From Parasitella parasitica (Eukaryota > Mucoromycota > Mucoromycetes > Mucorales > Mucoraceae): 64,000 nt of DNA. Within the stretch, counting starts at the first letter, position 1, and the number at the start of each line of letters is the position of its first letter. The notes under the pieces were generated by a model. The model made no database searches and had not been told where the DNA came from. It saw only the letters and a program-made list of their open reading frames with translations. A program made the position numbers and the translations under genes. Positions 1 to 12,343 of the stretch are shown here, piece by piece. Location: the NCBI GenBank assembly GCA_025201805.1, contig MU619304.1, positions 37,539 through 101,538 of the forward strand. The letters run 5' to 3'.

Positions 1-234
1 ATCTGTTATAGAACGGCACTATATATGGATATGCGGGTCTCTATGCCCTCTGTCACTCATTAAGCTTTCACTTTTTGTGTGATGTAGTGTAAACTTTGCT
101 TTACGCTAGAAACAAAATATAACCTTAAAAAAACCTTAAAAAAAACCTTCTAGACAACACATCAATATTCTGCTTGATCCCTTTTTTCTTAAAGCTCAAT
201 TAACAACTAATATTGTGTGCGCATTATTTGACAG

Positions 235-556
235 TCGACTTTTGGAATCCAAGACTATTGAAGCATGTTGATGGAATTACCTTTGAGGTTAACTCTTTTA
301 CAACAGAAGGCGTCTCTTATGAAATATATGTTATTGAAGGGGAAACGAAGATATGTATTTGCTCTGACTTCGTATGGAATCATATTGCTTGTATCTTTTA
401 AAGAGATTTAAAAAAAATATTTTTAATTTACATTCTTTCAGTAAATTTGCCTGTTCTTGAAATGATTGCACCTTTACCGGAAGTAGCTGAAGCCATGGCC
501 GTTGAAGAAGTTCCTGCTCCTTCTTCTGTAATTGATAGTGACGTGTTTGGTGAATA
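235..556 (+). pseudogene. 3' end of a SWIM zinc-finger-like gene (partial or degraded)
   Basis: The frame opens after a CTAAT...TTGACAG acceptor at 234. It reads about 50 residues ending in a CxCSDFxWNHIA pattern like the start of a SWIM zinc finger (CxC...CxH). An intron at 391-441 (GTATCT...TTTCAG) joins it to a short acidic tail that stops at 554-556. The spliced product loses the second half of the finger, and the unspliced frame stops soon after one Cys, so the finger is incomplete in both readings. SWIM fingers are common in MULE-type transposases and in host proteins. No earlier exon was recognised, so this is either the tail of a gene off the left edge or a decayed transposon piece. 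Confidence 0.3.
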
Positions 557-1031
557 ATAACTATTAACTCGAGTATAAACTAAACATTAACGTACACATT
601 ACTATACATTACTATACATATCATTATATATTCAATTGTTATGACACATTACCTTACTATTAAACTACACAGCCAATAGGCTGCTCTCTCTCAAATTATT
701 ATATATGAATCTCAGACACATTATACGGTATATCTCTCTTCTCAATCTAAATAGACACTAGTTGGCAAGTCATCGACTCCTAGTCTTATTAACCTTTATA
801 AATATACGTAAAGCTTCAGATAGTTTGCTTGCAATCGCAAAGTTTGAAACTGCTATGAATGAGTCGATTAATGCTTTTTTAAAAAAAATCCTCATCAATT
901 GACAGCTACTCAAATGCTATCCCTTTCAAATATAAAAAGCACAATACCAAAATTTCGAAACACAATGCAGATAGACTTGTTTTTTTTTCCTTGAAAAAAA
1001 CTTTTCCTTTCTTTTATTTTGGTTGTATATT
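557..1031. other. intergenic, no gene seen
   Basis: AT-rich stretch with no coding-like frame recognised. The last 100 bases contain T-rich tracts and serve as the presumed promoter of the gene starting at 1032. Confidence 0.5.
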
Positions 1032-2409
1032 ATGAGTGAAGTATGTTCAATAGAGAAAAAGTAATTTAAATGTATGATTGGCTAATGAAGAATAATAATA
1101 GCAAATCATTAAGGAATCAGAGCAAAGACAATTGAACCTTCAGCTCGAGTACATCAATTATACTACGGAGGAAATATTAAAAAATAAACTTAATGCCAAG
1201 AAAAGGAAATCAAGCATGGTGGCTGCCAGGAGAGCGGTAGTGGATCAAGTACAAGAAGGCGACGCAATTTATGTTTCTGGCCTCGATAAAAGTATTGGTT
1301 CTTTTATAAAAAACAGAGCTCTTGAAAAATATGTTGATATCAATAGCCATGGCATACAGCAACAAACGATGATAAGCCTGGGCATGAATTCGATTTTGGA
1401 TTTATCATACGCATTCGAGGGAGGGCAGTCTACTTTATTTAGCCAAGAACAATGGCATGAATTGCAAGCTCGTTTTCCTGCAGTCGAACACGAATATACT
1501 GAATTGTCTGGAAATTTGCTCAGTGTAACTACGCGCTACACGCTTGTTTTACAACAGTTATCGAAGGCAAGGTCCGGATTGGAAAAGAAGCTGAAGAGTC
1601 TGTCGAAATGGATAAAAGATCAAGAGAAGGCAGCAGACATGAACGAGGATGAACAATTTTTCCTCTACTTTGTGTCCCATATCATAAAATGCCATCAAAA
1701 GTCGGCATACTTGTTTGATTCCGTAACGGAATGTTCCGAATGGGATTACGTTGTCAAGCTCTGGTCCCCTCTGATCGAAGAATTATTTGATGGTGTAAAC
1801 AACTTGCGAACTAAATGGGGTGATACGGTCTTTGAACTTGCTAATGAAGATGGAACTGCCGATCCTAAAATCGATATACAGGTTATTCTGGATAAAGCCA
1901 TTCAAATGCGCAACGTTTCTTCCGGCAAATTCTCTAAACACAACCCAGGCAATTTAAAGTACCAAGCTGATAAATGTAAAGTGATGATTGAAGGTAAAAA
2001 TATAATCAATCAGCTTGTCTTTCATGGTGTCGATATTTGCAATATCCCTGTATTACAAATCTGTGGTTCTGAATTACACATGCTCGAGGTCTCACTGGTT
2101 GCACCGGGCTTGTATGTTGGTAACAAGCGATACTCTTTTTCTTTGGTTAACACGTGGGAGAACTTTGAAATCTTGCCAGAGTTGATTGAAGGACTATTGG
2201 AGTTTAAAAATGAATGCGTGGAAGTTGGTGAATTGCTGAAAGACCATTTAATAACGATCGAATATAAAAAAGGTTCTACAACAGGTCCAAAGTACAAAAA
2301 AAGCAGCTCGCATATGGTAAATAACAAGAAAAGATGGTTAAGAGATAATTGGATCGTATTCCGTGACCAAAAATATAAAACAAGCACTATACCACCACCA
2401 CCCTTTTAA
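1032..2409 (+). CDS. hypothetical protein, 438 aa, two exons
   Basis: Join 1032-1040 and 1102-2409. The first exon codes only Met-Ser-Glu. It ends at a GTATGT donor, and the 61-nt intron contains GGCTAATG before the AATAATAG acceptor. The second exon is in phase 0 and runs uninterrupted for 435 codons, giving a total of 438 residues. The upstream in-frame TAG at 1099-1101 is the acceptor itself, which supports this start model. The protein is mostly soluble and helical in appearance, with a basic segment near residues 35-50, a Lys/Arg-rich C-terminus and a proline tail. No family was recognised. Function unknown. Confidence 0.65.
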
Positions 2410-3145
2410 AAATATCCACAAAAGCATTAAGCTAGTTTATTAGCCTCATTATCAAATATCTTAAATAAATCTGTTGGAATAAAGAGTAATTTTCAGTTTT
2501 AGTAATATACGAACTCCCATTTATTTATATATATCCAATCTACTTTATATTCCTACCAATTCTTCAAACTTTTTAAGAAGAATTATTACAGTTTTCTTCT
2601 GATATTGTTTATTTTTCTAAAACATAGCAATATTCATTTTGAGACACGTTGTAAAATTACAAAAACACAGCTATACAGTTATTATCAGTTGTGCCGTATC
2701 CTTCAAAATAGATAGCCCAATCACCAGACCGGATTCTAGTGCCACTGGAGTGTTTATGTGTTTATTGTCATTGAAATTAGTATGGACTTTGAATGAGCCA
2801 TAGTACAAATGCGTCAACAGAGTCGTCAATTTTCATAGCATCTTAAAGCAAAAAGAGTACGCTTTATCACTTTAAAATATCGTAATCGATGCTGACAATG
2901 TATAATAAAATTATATTTTAAAGAGTATCTGTTTGATGATTCTATAATAGCTTGTTCTTATTCTTTCTTAGCTCCAATCATGTTGGAATAACTTTGTCAT
3001 TTAAAAACAGGAAAACATAATTACAACCTTTCTCAATAGTAAACAGGAGTAACTGGGTATAAACAAAAGACATAAAAGGAAATTTTGGAAAAAAAAAAGC
3101 TTAATCTTTGTTTTTCGTGAGTTTGTTTTTTTCAATGCGCCCGTT
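2410..3145. other. intergenic, no gene seen
   Basis: AT-rich spacer between two plus-strand genes. No conserved motif or structured RNA was recognised. The stretch before 3146 is A/T-tract rich as expected of a promoter. Confidence 0.5.
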
Positions 3146-3747
3146 ATGAACAGAGATAGTGATATTGGCGCTTACGACAGTAACCTTGAAGATGGATTTG
3201 ACCAATTTACCACACAAAGAGGTGATATTCAACGCAGGGCATTAGCAAATCGTCTTGTCGATGATGAAGGGTTGCTGTGGACTGATCAAGACGTTGATTT
3301 ATTGCTGAACGAGTTAGAAATTGAAGTTGGAGAAGGCACAAATCGATTCCTGTATCAAGATGAACGCGTGCTCTACTGCCATGGTCTATCGCAAGCCATT
3401 CAGTTCCAACAGCCTAGGTCTCCAGACCAAATCCACGACAAAATCATTTGGCTATGGACCACTTGGGAGGCCATAAGCCGAGCAACGGGAAAATCCTGGT
3501 GGAATATTTCAGAGCGGGACAAGTACAGTTTATCGCTTTTGTCTCATGATAAAGGTAGTGTAACTTTTTTTTTCAGTTGCGCATTAAAATATATTCATGA
3601 ACATTGTACAAAATCTTAGATCAATTATTGAAATCAAAGTTTAAATATTTTGACAAGTGTGATAGAATATTTGCATATATTCGCAGAGATGAAGGTGAAG
3701 ATGATGAAAACAAAATGTCGGATGATGCCAGCAGTATATACTACTAA
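3146..3747 (+). CDS. Myb/SANT-like (trihelix-type) DNA-binding protein, 178 aa
   Basis: Join 3146-3554 and 3620-3747. Residues about 43-115 have the pattern of a Myb/SANT-like domain: a WTDQDVDLLL helix start, a long insert, then a Trp-rich stretch (WLWTTWE, SWWNI) where the recognition helix is expected. The 65-nt intron (GTAGTG...TCTTAG) is inferred because reading through it stops at 3619. The spliced frame instead gives an acidic, basic-flanked tail ending in two Tyr and a stop at 3745-3747. Such domains occur in host transcription factors and in Harbinger-type transposon accessory proteins. Nothing here settles which. It is convergent with the HSF gene, with 68 bp between stop codons. 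Confidence 0.55.
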
Positions 3748-3815
3748 AAAAAAATGTGTACAACATAAGATTAAAAATGAAAAAAAAAAAAAAAAAGTGT
3801 TTGAGAGGGAAACAG

Positions 3816-5069
3816 CTATGATAGTCCAAGACCAAGGGTATTGACATCCTCGTACTTGAGAGGATGGAATGTTTCGTGGTGATCGGTCATAATAGGAGAG
3901 CCAAAGATAACAGAAGGAACAGGGCTAGGGGGTAAAGGCGTGTTCACTGCTGTGTCAAACGTGTTTGGAGACACGGGAATTGGAGAAGGGCTGTTTGATG
4001 TATCATACATAGACATGGTCACATCAGGGGCTTCTTGCAGAGAGTGCTGCATGGTGGCATGATTATTGTCCCATTGATGAAAGTCGTTTGCAAACTGCAT
4101 TGTGTTGTAGGCATCATTATAGTCTGTCGTCGGTGATGTAACAAATACAGTCAAAGGACTAGCAGTGTTGGATTGGGTAGTGGGCGATCCAAAGTCATCT
4201 AAAAGACACAAACATAGTTAGACTACCTTATGAAATGCACGTATAATGTAAGAACCACCACCTACTTTGCATTTGCGAGATATCGTTTTGACTCAAGCCT
4301 TGCCTCTCAGCCAGCTGGCTAATGATGGTTTGCTGCTGAAGCTGCACTTTTCTAGTCTCTTCAAATCCAAGCATTAGATTTGAAAAGTTGTCTTGAAGGA
4401 TTTTAAATTGTTGAAGCAAGTCTGCTTGTGACATCTGAAGGGTCGCAAATGAGGCATGAATGTCACCGGTTTCACGTCTTAAAAGCTCAGAATCCATGGC
4501 TTTACGCTTGATTTCCTTTAGCAAGTCTGGGCGACTATGCTGGAATTTGAGGTGAGAAAACTCCCAGATCTCGTTCTCATTGTTTCCTCTCTGCCCTCTA
4601 GGTGATTTGTTAATCTTGTGGAAGCCATACCTACTCTCTTTTCTGATTAGCATTCGCTACATGCCTGCACCAACAGTCAAACTTACATGTTCAAAAGGCG
4701 CACAAAACTTGAAAAGTTGCTGTGCTTAAAGTATTCAGGAAGCACTTGTTGAGCAAATTGAGTGGCATTGGAAACAAAGAACGATGTGCCACTTGGGTTC
4801 CATGATATCAGGTTTTGGTGAAGACCGTCCTCCACCATATTGTAAAGCTTGCTGATAAAAGTACTGACACCCTTTTTCGAAGCTCTACGCTGCACCGATG
4901 ATGACTGACCGTCATTGCATGATAAAAAATCAAGCGATGGTTCATAAGGCGATGTCATTGAAGCGTTTGAGCGAACAGAAGAAACACTGGAACGCTTGCT
5001 ACGATTAAATGTGTTAAAAGAGTCGTTATTATCAGAAGAATTAGGAATTGCAATGTGTAAAGAGTCCAT
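3816..5069 (-). CDS. HSF-family transcription factor, 376 aa, three exons
   Basis: Complement of join 3816-4198, 4266-4630, 4687-5069. Residues about 70-175 are an HSF-type winged helix: FISKLYNMVED, ISWNPSGTSFFV, LPEYFKHSNFSSFVRLLNM, then YGFHKINK across the first intron. A hydrophobic heptad region follows (about residues 190-245, rich in Leu and Gln), as in the HSF trimerisation region. The last exon is Ser/Thr/Pro-rich with several SP/TP sites, typical of an activation tail. HSF-family proteins bind nGAAn arrays and act in heat or oxidative stress or, for the Skn7 and Sfl1 branches, other programmes. The branch cannot be assigned here. The Met at 5069 was chosen because the upstream frame looks non-coding. 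Confidence 0.85.
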
Positions 5070-6781
5070 TATAAAATGTTGAAAATCGTAGATGTGGTGA
5101 AAAAAAAAAAGAATCAGGCGTTTCATGTCCTCTATATATACCATGGTCTACTGGACTTTTAAATGCTATGAAACCCTTTTTTTTTTTTCAATCGCAAGAA
5201 AGAATCGCTACTGGCAATGTTTCTCCTTGGACCACATTGTAAAAATATTCTTGGTACAACTACGAAAATGAACAATCAGATCAACATTAAATTCAGATTA
5301 AAATGGCAGCAGTATTGGCAACTCTATCGTTTACACTAATAAAGCTAATGTCATTTATTTTTGCAATTGCATATTCTTATCTGTGTTATACCTTGATTTT
5401 CTTATAGTATTGTCTATCAAATGTATATCTGTCTATAATCCCTTTTAAATGAAACTCATCTCCCGAAGGATGAAACCGGATGGTAAAAAAACAGAGTTAG
5501 GGAAGCTGTGAATAGTTATAAAGATAGCGTACAGTAATTTGGTATATTTATATTTGATAGGTTGAGCATAATAAATTAGTACGTCAACAGGCAAAATATT
5601 GAACAAGATACTAGTGGCATTGCCATAACTGGATATCATCATATTACGTGAGTCTACGATGTTTAAACAAAGAACACTTTTCAGTGTTTATGATTTGTGA
5701 GCTTTTAAGCACTGCCTTGTATCTTTATAAAAACTGCGAGCATTATATTTCTTGTATGCATAAACTGACGTGCAGATAATTTGCCCTAATATGGGAAAAG
5801 CCACTTGAACATCCTGTATCACATTGGCTGCGTTAAATGGATATCTATTTAAAAGTGCATGATTGAGTGTTGGCACTATTTCACTGTTGAGATGTGCTTC
5901 GATCAACCTGGAACCTTTGTTTTTTTTTTGATTTAGGCATCAAAAACCAGTTCATCGTGCAAATCATTTCTCAGTTTGCCAGATCTCAATAACTATATGT
6001 AGCGCCATGTTTCTAAAAATCAGAGAATCATCGCTCCACATTTTTCTTTGACTATGCAAGGAAGAACTATACAGAGATTATTTGACAATGGGGTTTACGT
6101 GCAAGTGGGGCTCAAAACTCCTCAAGGCAAGCATCCCACTTTGCGCGGTCCATTTAAAGATTCGAGACGAACCCCAACCTCTTTGATAATGTTTCAATGG
6201 CTATGTTACCTTTTGCGGTCCTCATTCGATTTATTGGTGTCGTTGGATTTTATTCTCGAGACTTTTTTGGCTTGGTTTCTGAAGCTGAAGTTGTTTACCA
6301 CGTCTTGCATCCTGTGTATACGTAGTAGCATCGGTCGATATTGTTGATCAATGCTTCTATTTAAGCCATGCCGCGTTATACAATAGAAAGCGCAAGTTTT
6401 GTTGTAAACAATGTTCCTCCATCCCACAAAGCTCATAAAGATTCTGTGGTTCCTAAAGATTTGTTGCAGTGCCCTGAAGCTGTTCATTATATTCTTGGGC
6501 TTGATCTCGAAACTTATTGATCAAAGTATCATCTGATTCCAATTGAGCAAGACGAGTATCCGCATTTTCTGCTGGTGACAGAGAATATTCTATTCAAGTT
6601 TTTGTAGTGCTTGAGTTAACGGTGATAGTTTCATTTACAACACTATAAAAATCACAATGATAGTCATAGTATACTCAATGTACACCTTCATAATAAATAT
6701 CTTGTAAAGAACGATCCTATTCGATTTATGTGTTTATGTACAAGATGCTCTTTTTATTATTATAATTACTACTAAAAAAAA
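5070..6781. other. poorly coding region with possible small unidentified genes
   Basis: On the minus strand two short frames (5445-5642 and 5688-5906) have membrane-like and mixed composition, but only the first has a plausible ATG. On the plus strand between about 6050 and 6521 three overlapping coding-like pieces appear. One is a frame from ATG 6051. One contains a hydrophobic stretch over about 6196-6325. One runs from an ATG near 6369 to a stop near 6520 (49 residues). I could not join them with convincing splice sites and recognise no family. They may be a small spliced gene or a decayed one. Confidence 0.2.
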
Positions 6782-9089
6782 TTAGCGCTTCTTCTTACTT
6801 CGCTTTTTTGATGTTTCCAATGCTCTATCTACAGCGTGCAAGACTGGCATCAATGTCTATTTTAAAAATAATTAGCTCCGTAATTATGCAGTGGCATTTG
6901 ACATGGATTTTACGTGTTTACACCTCTCAGCGTCACCTCCATAACTTACGACTGCCGTCAGTATTTCCTTCAACCTTTCTTGCTGTTTCTTCAAGCCATC
7001 AATCATTCTAAGATTCTTATCAGCTTTGTAAGGCTCCCAAGAAGACCAAAAGTGGCGAAGTATTTCGTTAGTTGCTGAATGGAAGCTTTGTATTTTTTGT
7101 TGCACTTGAGGTGGTAACTTGACATCTACAAAGATATACAGTTAACGCACATTTTGATTTTTTTTTTTTTTGAAAAAAAGGAGCATACCTGTTGCAGATT
7201 TGTCGCCGTGCCGTATTTTCTTTTTAATGGTATTTGTCAACTCAAGGCACACGTTATCTGCAGCTTGTGGCTTGATAATCTGATTTGTCATTTCAGGTTG
7301 CCAGCCTTCAAACTTTCGTTTGTACCCAACAAGCAGAGTTATTGTGTCATTCTCGCTCAGATTCGTTTCATCTTGCCCCCCTGTTTGACTTTCGAAATAA
7401 CGTCTGGTATCTTGAATATCAAGGATAATTCTTTCGGATGGCTTTTCGTCTAAGAGATCTGTAATGATGATATCGTTTTGCACTTGATCTTCAAAAGAAG
7501 GCTCCGGCCGTTTGGTTTTGCTATGGCACAGTTTAATCTCGAGCAAATAAACCATATCCATGTCAAGTTTTCTGTTACTTACGACGGCGCTGTTTCGAGC
7601 ACTCTTGAGGAATGCTTGTTGAACCGACGGATCAACGGTAATGATTGCGCTTCTCTGCCAGCTTTCATTGTAAAATCAGGCGCATTTCCACTCTCCAGAT
7701 GATCCTCGGCCGTAGAAGATAAATCGATATCAAAACGAATCTTGTCCATCCGAGACATTGGTGGTGGTTTTGAATTTTCTAAATAGGCCCCAGTTAATTA
7801 ACCAACACATGTCTGTATTGCACATTATAATACAAAACCATCATCTTCTTCTTGAAGACACCTATCAAAAATATCGTCATATGGTGCCAACTGAGATCTC
7901 CCTCCAGTGCGCTGTCTATGGAAGAATTCAGAAGCTAAAAACCGCTTCCAAAATGCTTGTTCTGTCATCTACATAATGCCCATGTTAGAATTGAACGCAT
8001 CTTTCTCTTCATTTGAAATCCGCAAGTGATACCTTGTCAGGAACGTTGGTATCATATGCTCTTTTCACTGTATTACAATAATCAATGATTTAGAAACCAT
8101 ATATACAATTTGAGAAGAGGGGTGTTGGTTTACCTGAAGGAAACTCGGTAAAGATATTATGAATAATCTGACTTGTCAAGGTATACTTGATATCTGAACC
8201 CTCTTGTTGGCCTGGCTTCAACTCCACCATGCGAGAAGATTTACCCTTTTGTCTGCCCTCTCTAGATACAGCATCTTTTTTCAATTTCTAGACTCAAATA
8301 AATTTGCATCAGCAAGTGCTCAACTGCTACAACATCACCTCAAGTTTCATTTTCTGTGTGTACCTGACGTATTCGTTTGACATATGGGCTGGACCAAAAT
8401 TCTTCTTCATCGACGCTTTTTCCTACCACCACTAACTCTTTGTGCAAGGTCTGTAGCTCTTTGCTGGATGTCAGCAAGGCTCTTCTGTCTGTAAACTCTT
8501 CCTGTCGCCATGATTTAGGACTTCCTCCGTTTGTGCTGGGCGAGGGTGTGTTGTTGAGAGGGGTAGACGGCCTAGCGTTCGCTGCTGCTTGTTGATGTAA
8601 TGAAGGAGGAGCAGGCAAAGATGTTGCAGTCTGAGGCGTGGATGGAGACGGCGAAGCTGCGACAGATGATGGCGTGATTGGAACCGGCGTCCCTATAGCT
8701 GAGGAGGAGCCGAGACCGCGCACACGAGCCAACAATTCAGCTATTTGCGCTTTGATCGATTCTCTTTCTTGTATGTTCTTTGCCGAAGTAAATTGGAATG
8801 TGTAGTCTTTTGCAACAGGCGGTTTTGCTGATATCTTGAGTAAGACTTTAGGTGAAGACTCGGGAGTTTGCGCTAAACCTAAGGAGTGAGTTGTTGTCAG
8901 CAAGACTGTGAGCTGAATATTTCCAGAGCAGTTTTTACCTCCAATATCGTTGTAGTAAATGGAAGGAGTCAATTGAGACGAGCCCTGTTGCTGCCAGGCT
9001 ACTCGACGAGGAGTAACATACAATGTGCCTTCATGCTTTTTGTAACGAACAGCTGCTCGCAAAAGTAATTGTTCGTTGGGCTCCCACAT
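6782..9089 (-). CDS. TFB1: TFIIH core subunit Tfb1 / p62, 607 aa, eight exons
   Basis: Complement of join 6782-6856, 6950-7125, 7189-7520, 7583-7778, 7839-7968, 8033-8067, 8134-8287, 8364-9089. All junctions keep frame and use GT...AG. The N-terminus is the PH-type domain of p62 (GTLYVTPRRVAW about residues 20-35). Two BSD motifs follow (EEFWSSPYVK near residue 232 and EQAFWKRFLASEFFHRQR about residues 310-327), with the conserved GRQKGKSSRMVEL between them. The C-terminal third has NEILRHFWSSW and a Lys/Arg-rich end. The protein belongs to the TFIIH core used in promoter opening and nucleotide-excision repair. Its length is close to yeast Tfb1. An in-frame upstream TTG exists, but the ATG at 9089 fits the family start. 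Confidence 0.93.
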
Positions 9090-9543
9090 TGCATTCAATC
9101 GCGAGAAAAGAAGAACGAAATGCAATATGCTTTTCAGGTGTAGTTTGTCTGCGGACCCTGTGACTCTACTAATTCTTTGTCAAATAGAGATCCTCTTGGC
9201 AAGCAGTTCCAATAGTGCATCAAATTTTGGTCAGCCGAGGTCCTTATGCTTAGCAATCAGCTGCGAGTTACGTATTCCAATAAGCTGTCAATGTACGAGC
9301 ATCTTCCTTGAAAAATCGAAAGGAAAACCCGAATCTTCAGAGTATTTTGTTTCCTTGCATCAGATGTTCAATGGAGGTAATATTGATTCTGTCAACCAAT
9401 TCGAGCACATTGGAAATCGCTACAAAACGAGGCCACATTTTGAGGCCATGAAAACTAGGGTCAAAGTACTATCCGAGGATATATATATCTACTGCTCTAT
9501 TCAGCGCAAAGATGTCCCTTACGATCTAAATGCAAAAGCCTAA
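9076..9543 (+). CDS. doubtful open frame, unidentified
   Basis: A frame of up to 155 codons is open across the Tfb1 promoter on the opposite strand, overlapping its first codons by 14 bases. The last third looks most coding-like (charged and aromatic mix ending near 9543). No family was recognised and no splice partners were convincing. It may be a chance frame or a remnant of a mobile element. Confidence 0.15.
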   Translation: MGSHIAFNREKRRTKCNMLFRCSLSADPVTLLILCQIEILLASSSNSASNFGQPRSLCLAISCELRIPISCQCTSIFLEKSKGKPESSEYFVSLHQMFNGGNIDSVNQFEHIGNRYKTRPHFEAMKTRVKVLSEDIYIYCSIQRKDVPYDLNAKA

Positions 9544-9777
9544 TTTCAATCCACAAAGAATGCAGTTTCCTGTATAACCATGACGTTTTATTTGCCAATC
9601 CAAAACTGTTTTTGTTGCATTTAGGATAGTAGTATTTCAGTCGTTATTAACATTGGAGAGTATTTCAATTTATTGTATAGAATGATCGGCATATGTGTTT
9701 TAGACATGTATTTTAAATGAATAAATAAAAACAAGAATTGCTGCTTCTTTCATTTATAAACGTAATGTACACGCAAA
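9544..9777. other. spacer downstream of the WASP gene
   Basis: AT-rich sequence holding the presumed 3' untranslated region of the WASP gene (minus strand). Nothing else was seen. Confidence 0.4.
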
Positions 9778-11395
9778 TTACTCCCATTCATCATCTTCGC
9801 CATCCTCATCATCGCTTTGCATAGCCTGTTTACGTTGCTTAAGGACATCGGCCAAACTTGAGGCCAAATTCCCCCCTGCAGCACCAGTAGCAGCAGTGGC
9901 AGCTTGGTTACCCATAGAAGGCGTAGGCGGAGCAGAAGTGTCAGCTTCACGCAGTTTACCCGACGATTTCAATGTGCCAAAACCGCCAGCAGCACGAATT
10001 GAGGCCATTAAACCTGATCTTTCATCATTGGACACTGCTGGGGGAAGAGAATTCATAGCAGGGGGAGCAGGAGGAGCAGGAGGAGCAGGAGGAGCAGGAG
10101 GAGCAGGAACACTTGCACCACTATTCATCATTGGAGGAGGAGGTGGTGGAGGAGGAGCATTGGTGTTCATCATAGGAGGAGGAGGAGGAGGCGGTGGTGG
10201 GATACCACCCATTGGAGGTTGCGGTGGGGGAGGCGGTGGTAGAGAAGCATTATTATTATTATTTATAGCTAGAGAAGGTGTTGGTCTATCGCGGTTGGAG
10301 ATGGGAGGACCAACGTTTCTCGCTGGTGGAGGTGGAGGTGGAGGTGAAGAGTTATGATTGTTATTGGGTCGTCTTGGTCGAGGTGGAGGTGGAGGTGGAG
10401 GAGGAGAGCTATGATTGTTATTAGATCTTCTGGGTGGGGGTGGAGGCGGGGGTGGATGGGAACGACCAAAGGATGGTGCTCCCTTTCTCAATGTTGGAGC
10501 TGGTGGTGGAGGAATAGCGTTGGCTGGTTGATTTTGCTGTTGTGCCGGTGGGGATGAAAGGCGAGCCGTACCGTGTTGTTGGAAGAATTCTTGTATAAAC
10601 TCTTGGTTATCATTGATTTCATCAGCAGAAATGCCCAATTCCTTCAATTGCTCGAAAATGCCATTCCACTCCGGGTCGCTATTCTGTACGCTGAACCCTT
10701 TCCCTGGAGTGTATCCAATATGTTCAACGTGCCTAAAATCTGCTGGCATGCCAATGTGGTTTTTGTCAATTTTGCTCTTTCGCTTTTTTTGTGCTTTGTA
10801 GGCAGAAGGTGAAGCTCTTCCCTGTACTTTTTCATAGAAAATATCTGCCTCTCCTTCATCCACGAATTCCAACGCAGTTAAACAATCCTGTTTGTATCTT
10901 CGATTTAAACAACTAACCCGCATTCTCTCGGCAGTCGACTTACATCTGTTTCAAACGAATGAAAAAAGCTTGCGTCCTTGTGATAGTTAAATCCCTCATA
11001 AAGTTCTTGTTCCCAAATAACACCAGAGTTGTTCTAAGCAAGGGAAACGGAGCTTTTTCTTTAATCTACTGTTGTGCCGTAACCACACATAGCCCTATGC
11101 TTAAAACAATAACTTACCTGAATATCCACTAGACGTATAAAGAAGGAATTGTTTTTTGCCTCATCGATACAGAAGACGGCAGCTCCCCATACTTGTGAGT
11201 ACATCCATTTGGACGGGTCAGGACTTGCAACATGAAGGCGTGCAACACCAGCAGTAAAGATTTTCTATACAAAACGTTTAATGGCGACCAAGATATAATA
11301 AGGGCATATACCATTGCAATGAAACTTACCGAAGTGGGCACTGCTTTTCGAACGAGGTTTTTATCGCCAGACGACGAGAGAGTAACTGATCGCAT
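9778..11395 (-). CDS. LAS17: WASP/Las17 actin nucleation-promoting factor, 470 aa, four exons
   Basis: Complement of join 9778-10887, 10944-11033, 11118-11264, 11330-11395. Domains in order: a WH1 domain spread over exons 1-4 (about residues 15-125, with KIFTAGVARLHV and the SKWMYSQVWGAAVF core), a basic patch, and a CRIB/GBD motif (IGMPADFRHVEHIG). Next come a long polyproline region with many PPPPPP runs and an alanine-proline 9-bp repeat, a WH2 motif (SGLMASIRAAGGFGTL), and an acidic tail ending DDEWE with the terminal Trp that binds Arp2/3. WASP proteins activate Arp2/3 at endocytic patches. The CRIB motif suggests Cdc42/Rac control, unlike budding-yeast Las17, which lacks it. A Sla1 partner gene lies at 51-54.7 kb. 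Confidence 0.95.
10049..10460 (-). repeat. low-complexity polyproline-coding repeats inside the WASP gene
   Basis: Runs of GGTGGAGGA-like triplets (CCT/CCA on the coding strand) and a perfect GCAGGAGGA tandem near 10070-10100 encode the proline-rich region. On the opposite strand the same DNA gives a spurious glycine-rich frame. Confidence 0.85.
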
Positions 11396-12343
11396 AGCTT
11401 GATGTATTTTTTTTTTATTTTTTACAAGAGAGAAAAAAAGAAGGAAAATGTCTTGGCTTCTTTGTGAAAAAAAGTCTTATACCATATTTTGAAGATAATT
11501 AACCCAGCATTGTGCAGTAGATAGGGTCTGATTGGCCATTACATAATGACTACAGCATGATGATAGACTAAAATGAACATTTTAGGTGATGCGCAAACGG
11601 CAAAGTGCCATAAAGAAGCTTTTTCTTGGAATACAATGATCAGCGTCTTCTCCTCTTGCGAGTATCAATAAAAGCATTTTCTACATTGTATGTTTTCATT
11701 CGCAATTATTATGCAAAAGCCATCCATCTGAGTATTGTTCTTCGACTATTCAGACAATGTGTAATGTCGGATTTACTAGCTGTAGCAGCGTGTAATTGCC
11801 AAGGCAGTATGTCTTGGATGCACTGCATGTAACAAGAACTAGTTAAATGAAAACCTTGTTGAGCTGAACATTTCCAATGTTACGTTTCACAACTCTGAAG
11901 AGAAATTGCTCAATCAATAAGCTGGGTGTGCGTGCGTGTGTCTGCATCAAAGTTCTTTTGTTTGTTATTTACCAATGTGATTTAAATCGTAAAGAACGTG
12001 TTTGAAAGCTGGAAGTTCAAGCCGAATTCAATTCACATGTTGTTGGCAAAAGAAAGATGTGTTACAGTCGCCATGGTTACTAAAGCATATTTTCTTTTGA
12101 CAGGTACGATATACGTACATCTCAACACTTGATTGCTATCTGGTAGTAAAAGTAAAGTTAAATAGGTATTCCCTTTCCACCTTTTCGTATTCTTTGAAAT
12201 CTTGCTATTTTCACCTGTCTCCGTGCCAAAAAAAAAAAAAAAAAAAAAAAAATCTTTTTTTAGAATGAATAGTATGTATAAAAGTTTTAGCTTTTGATAT
12301 TCTTCTTTCTCCTCCTTGTATAATTTTTGATAATCGCTTCAAG
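11396..12343. other. divergent promoter region
   Basis: 948 bp between the divergent WASP (minus) and Skt5-like (plus) genes. It contains a 25-base poly-A tract near 12226-12250 and T-rich tracts. A 68-codon frame at 11626-11832 has no recognisable features. No other signal was seen. Confidence 0.5.

Noticed and set aside
2022-2387. 121-codon minus-strand frame
   Set aside because: Antisense to the 438-aa plus-strand gene, with no coding features of its own.
9896-10357. 153-codon glycine-rich plus-strand frame
   Set aside because: It is the antisense shadow of the polyproline-coding part of the WASP gene.
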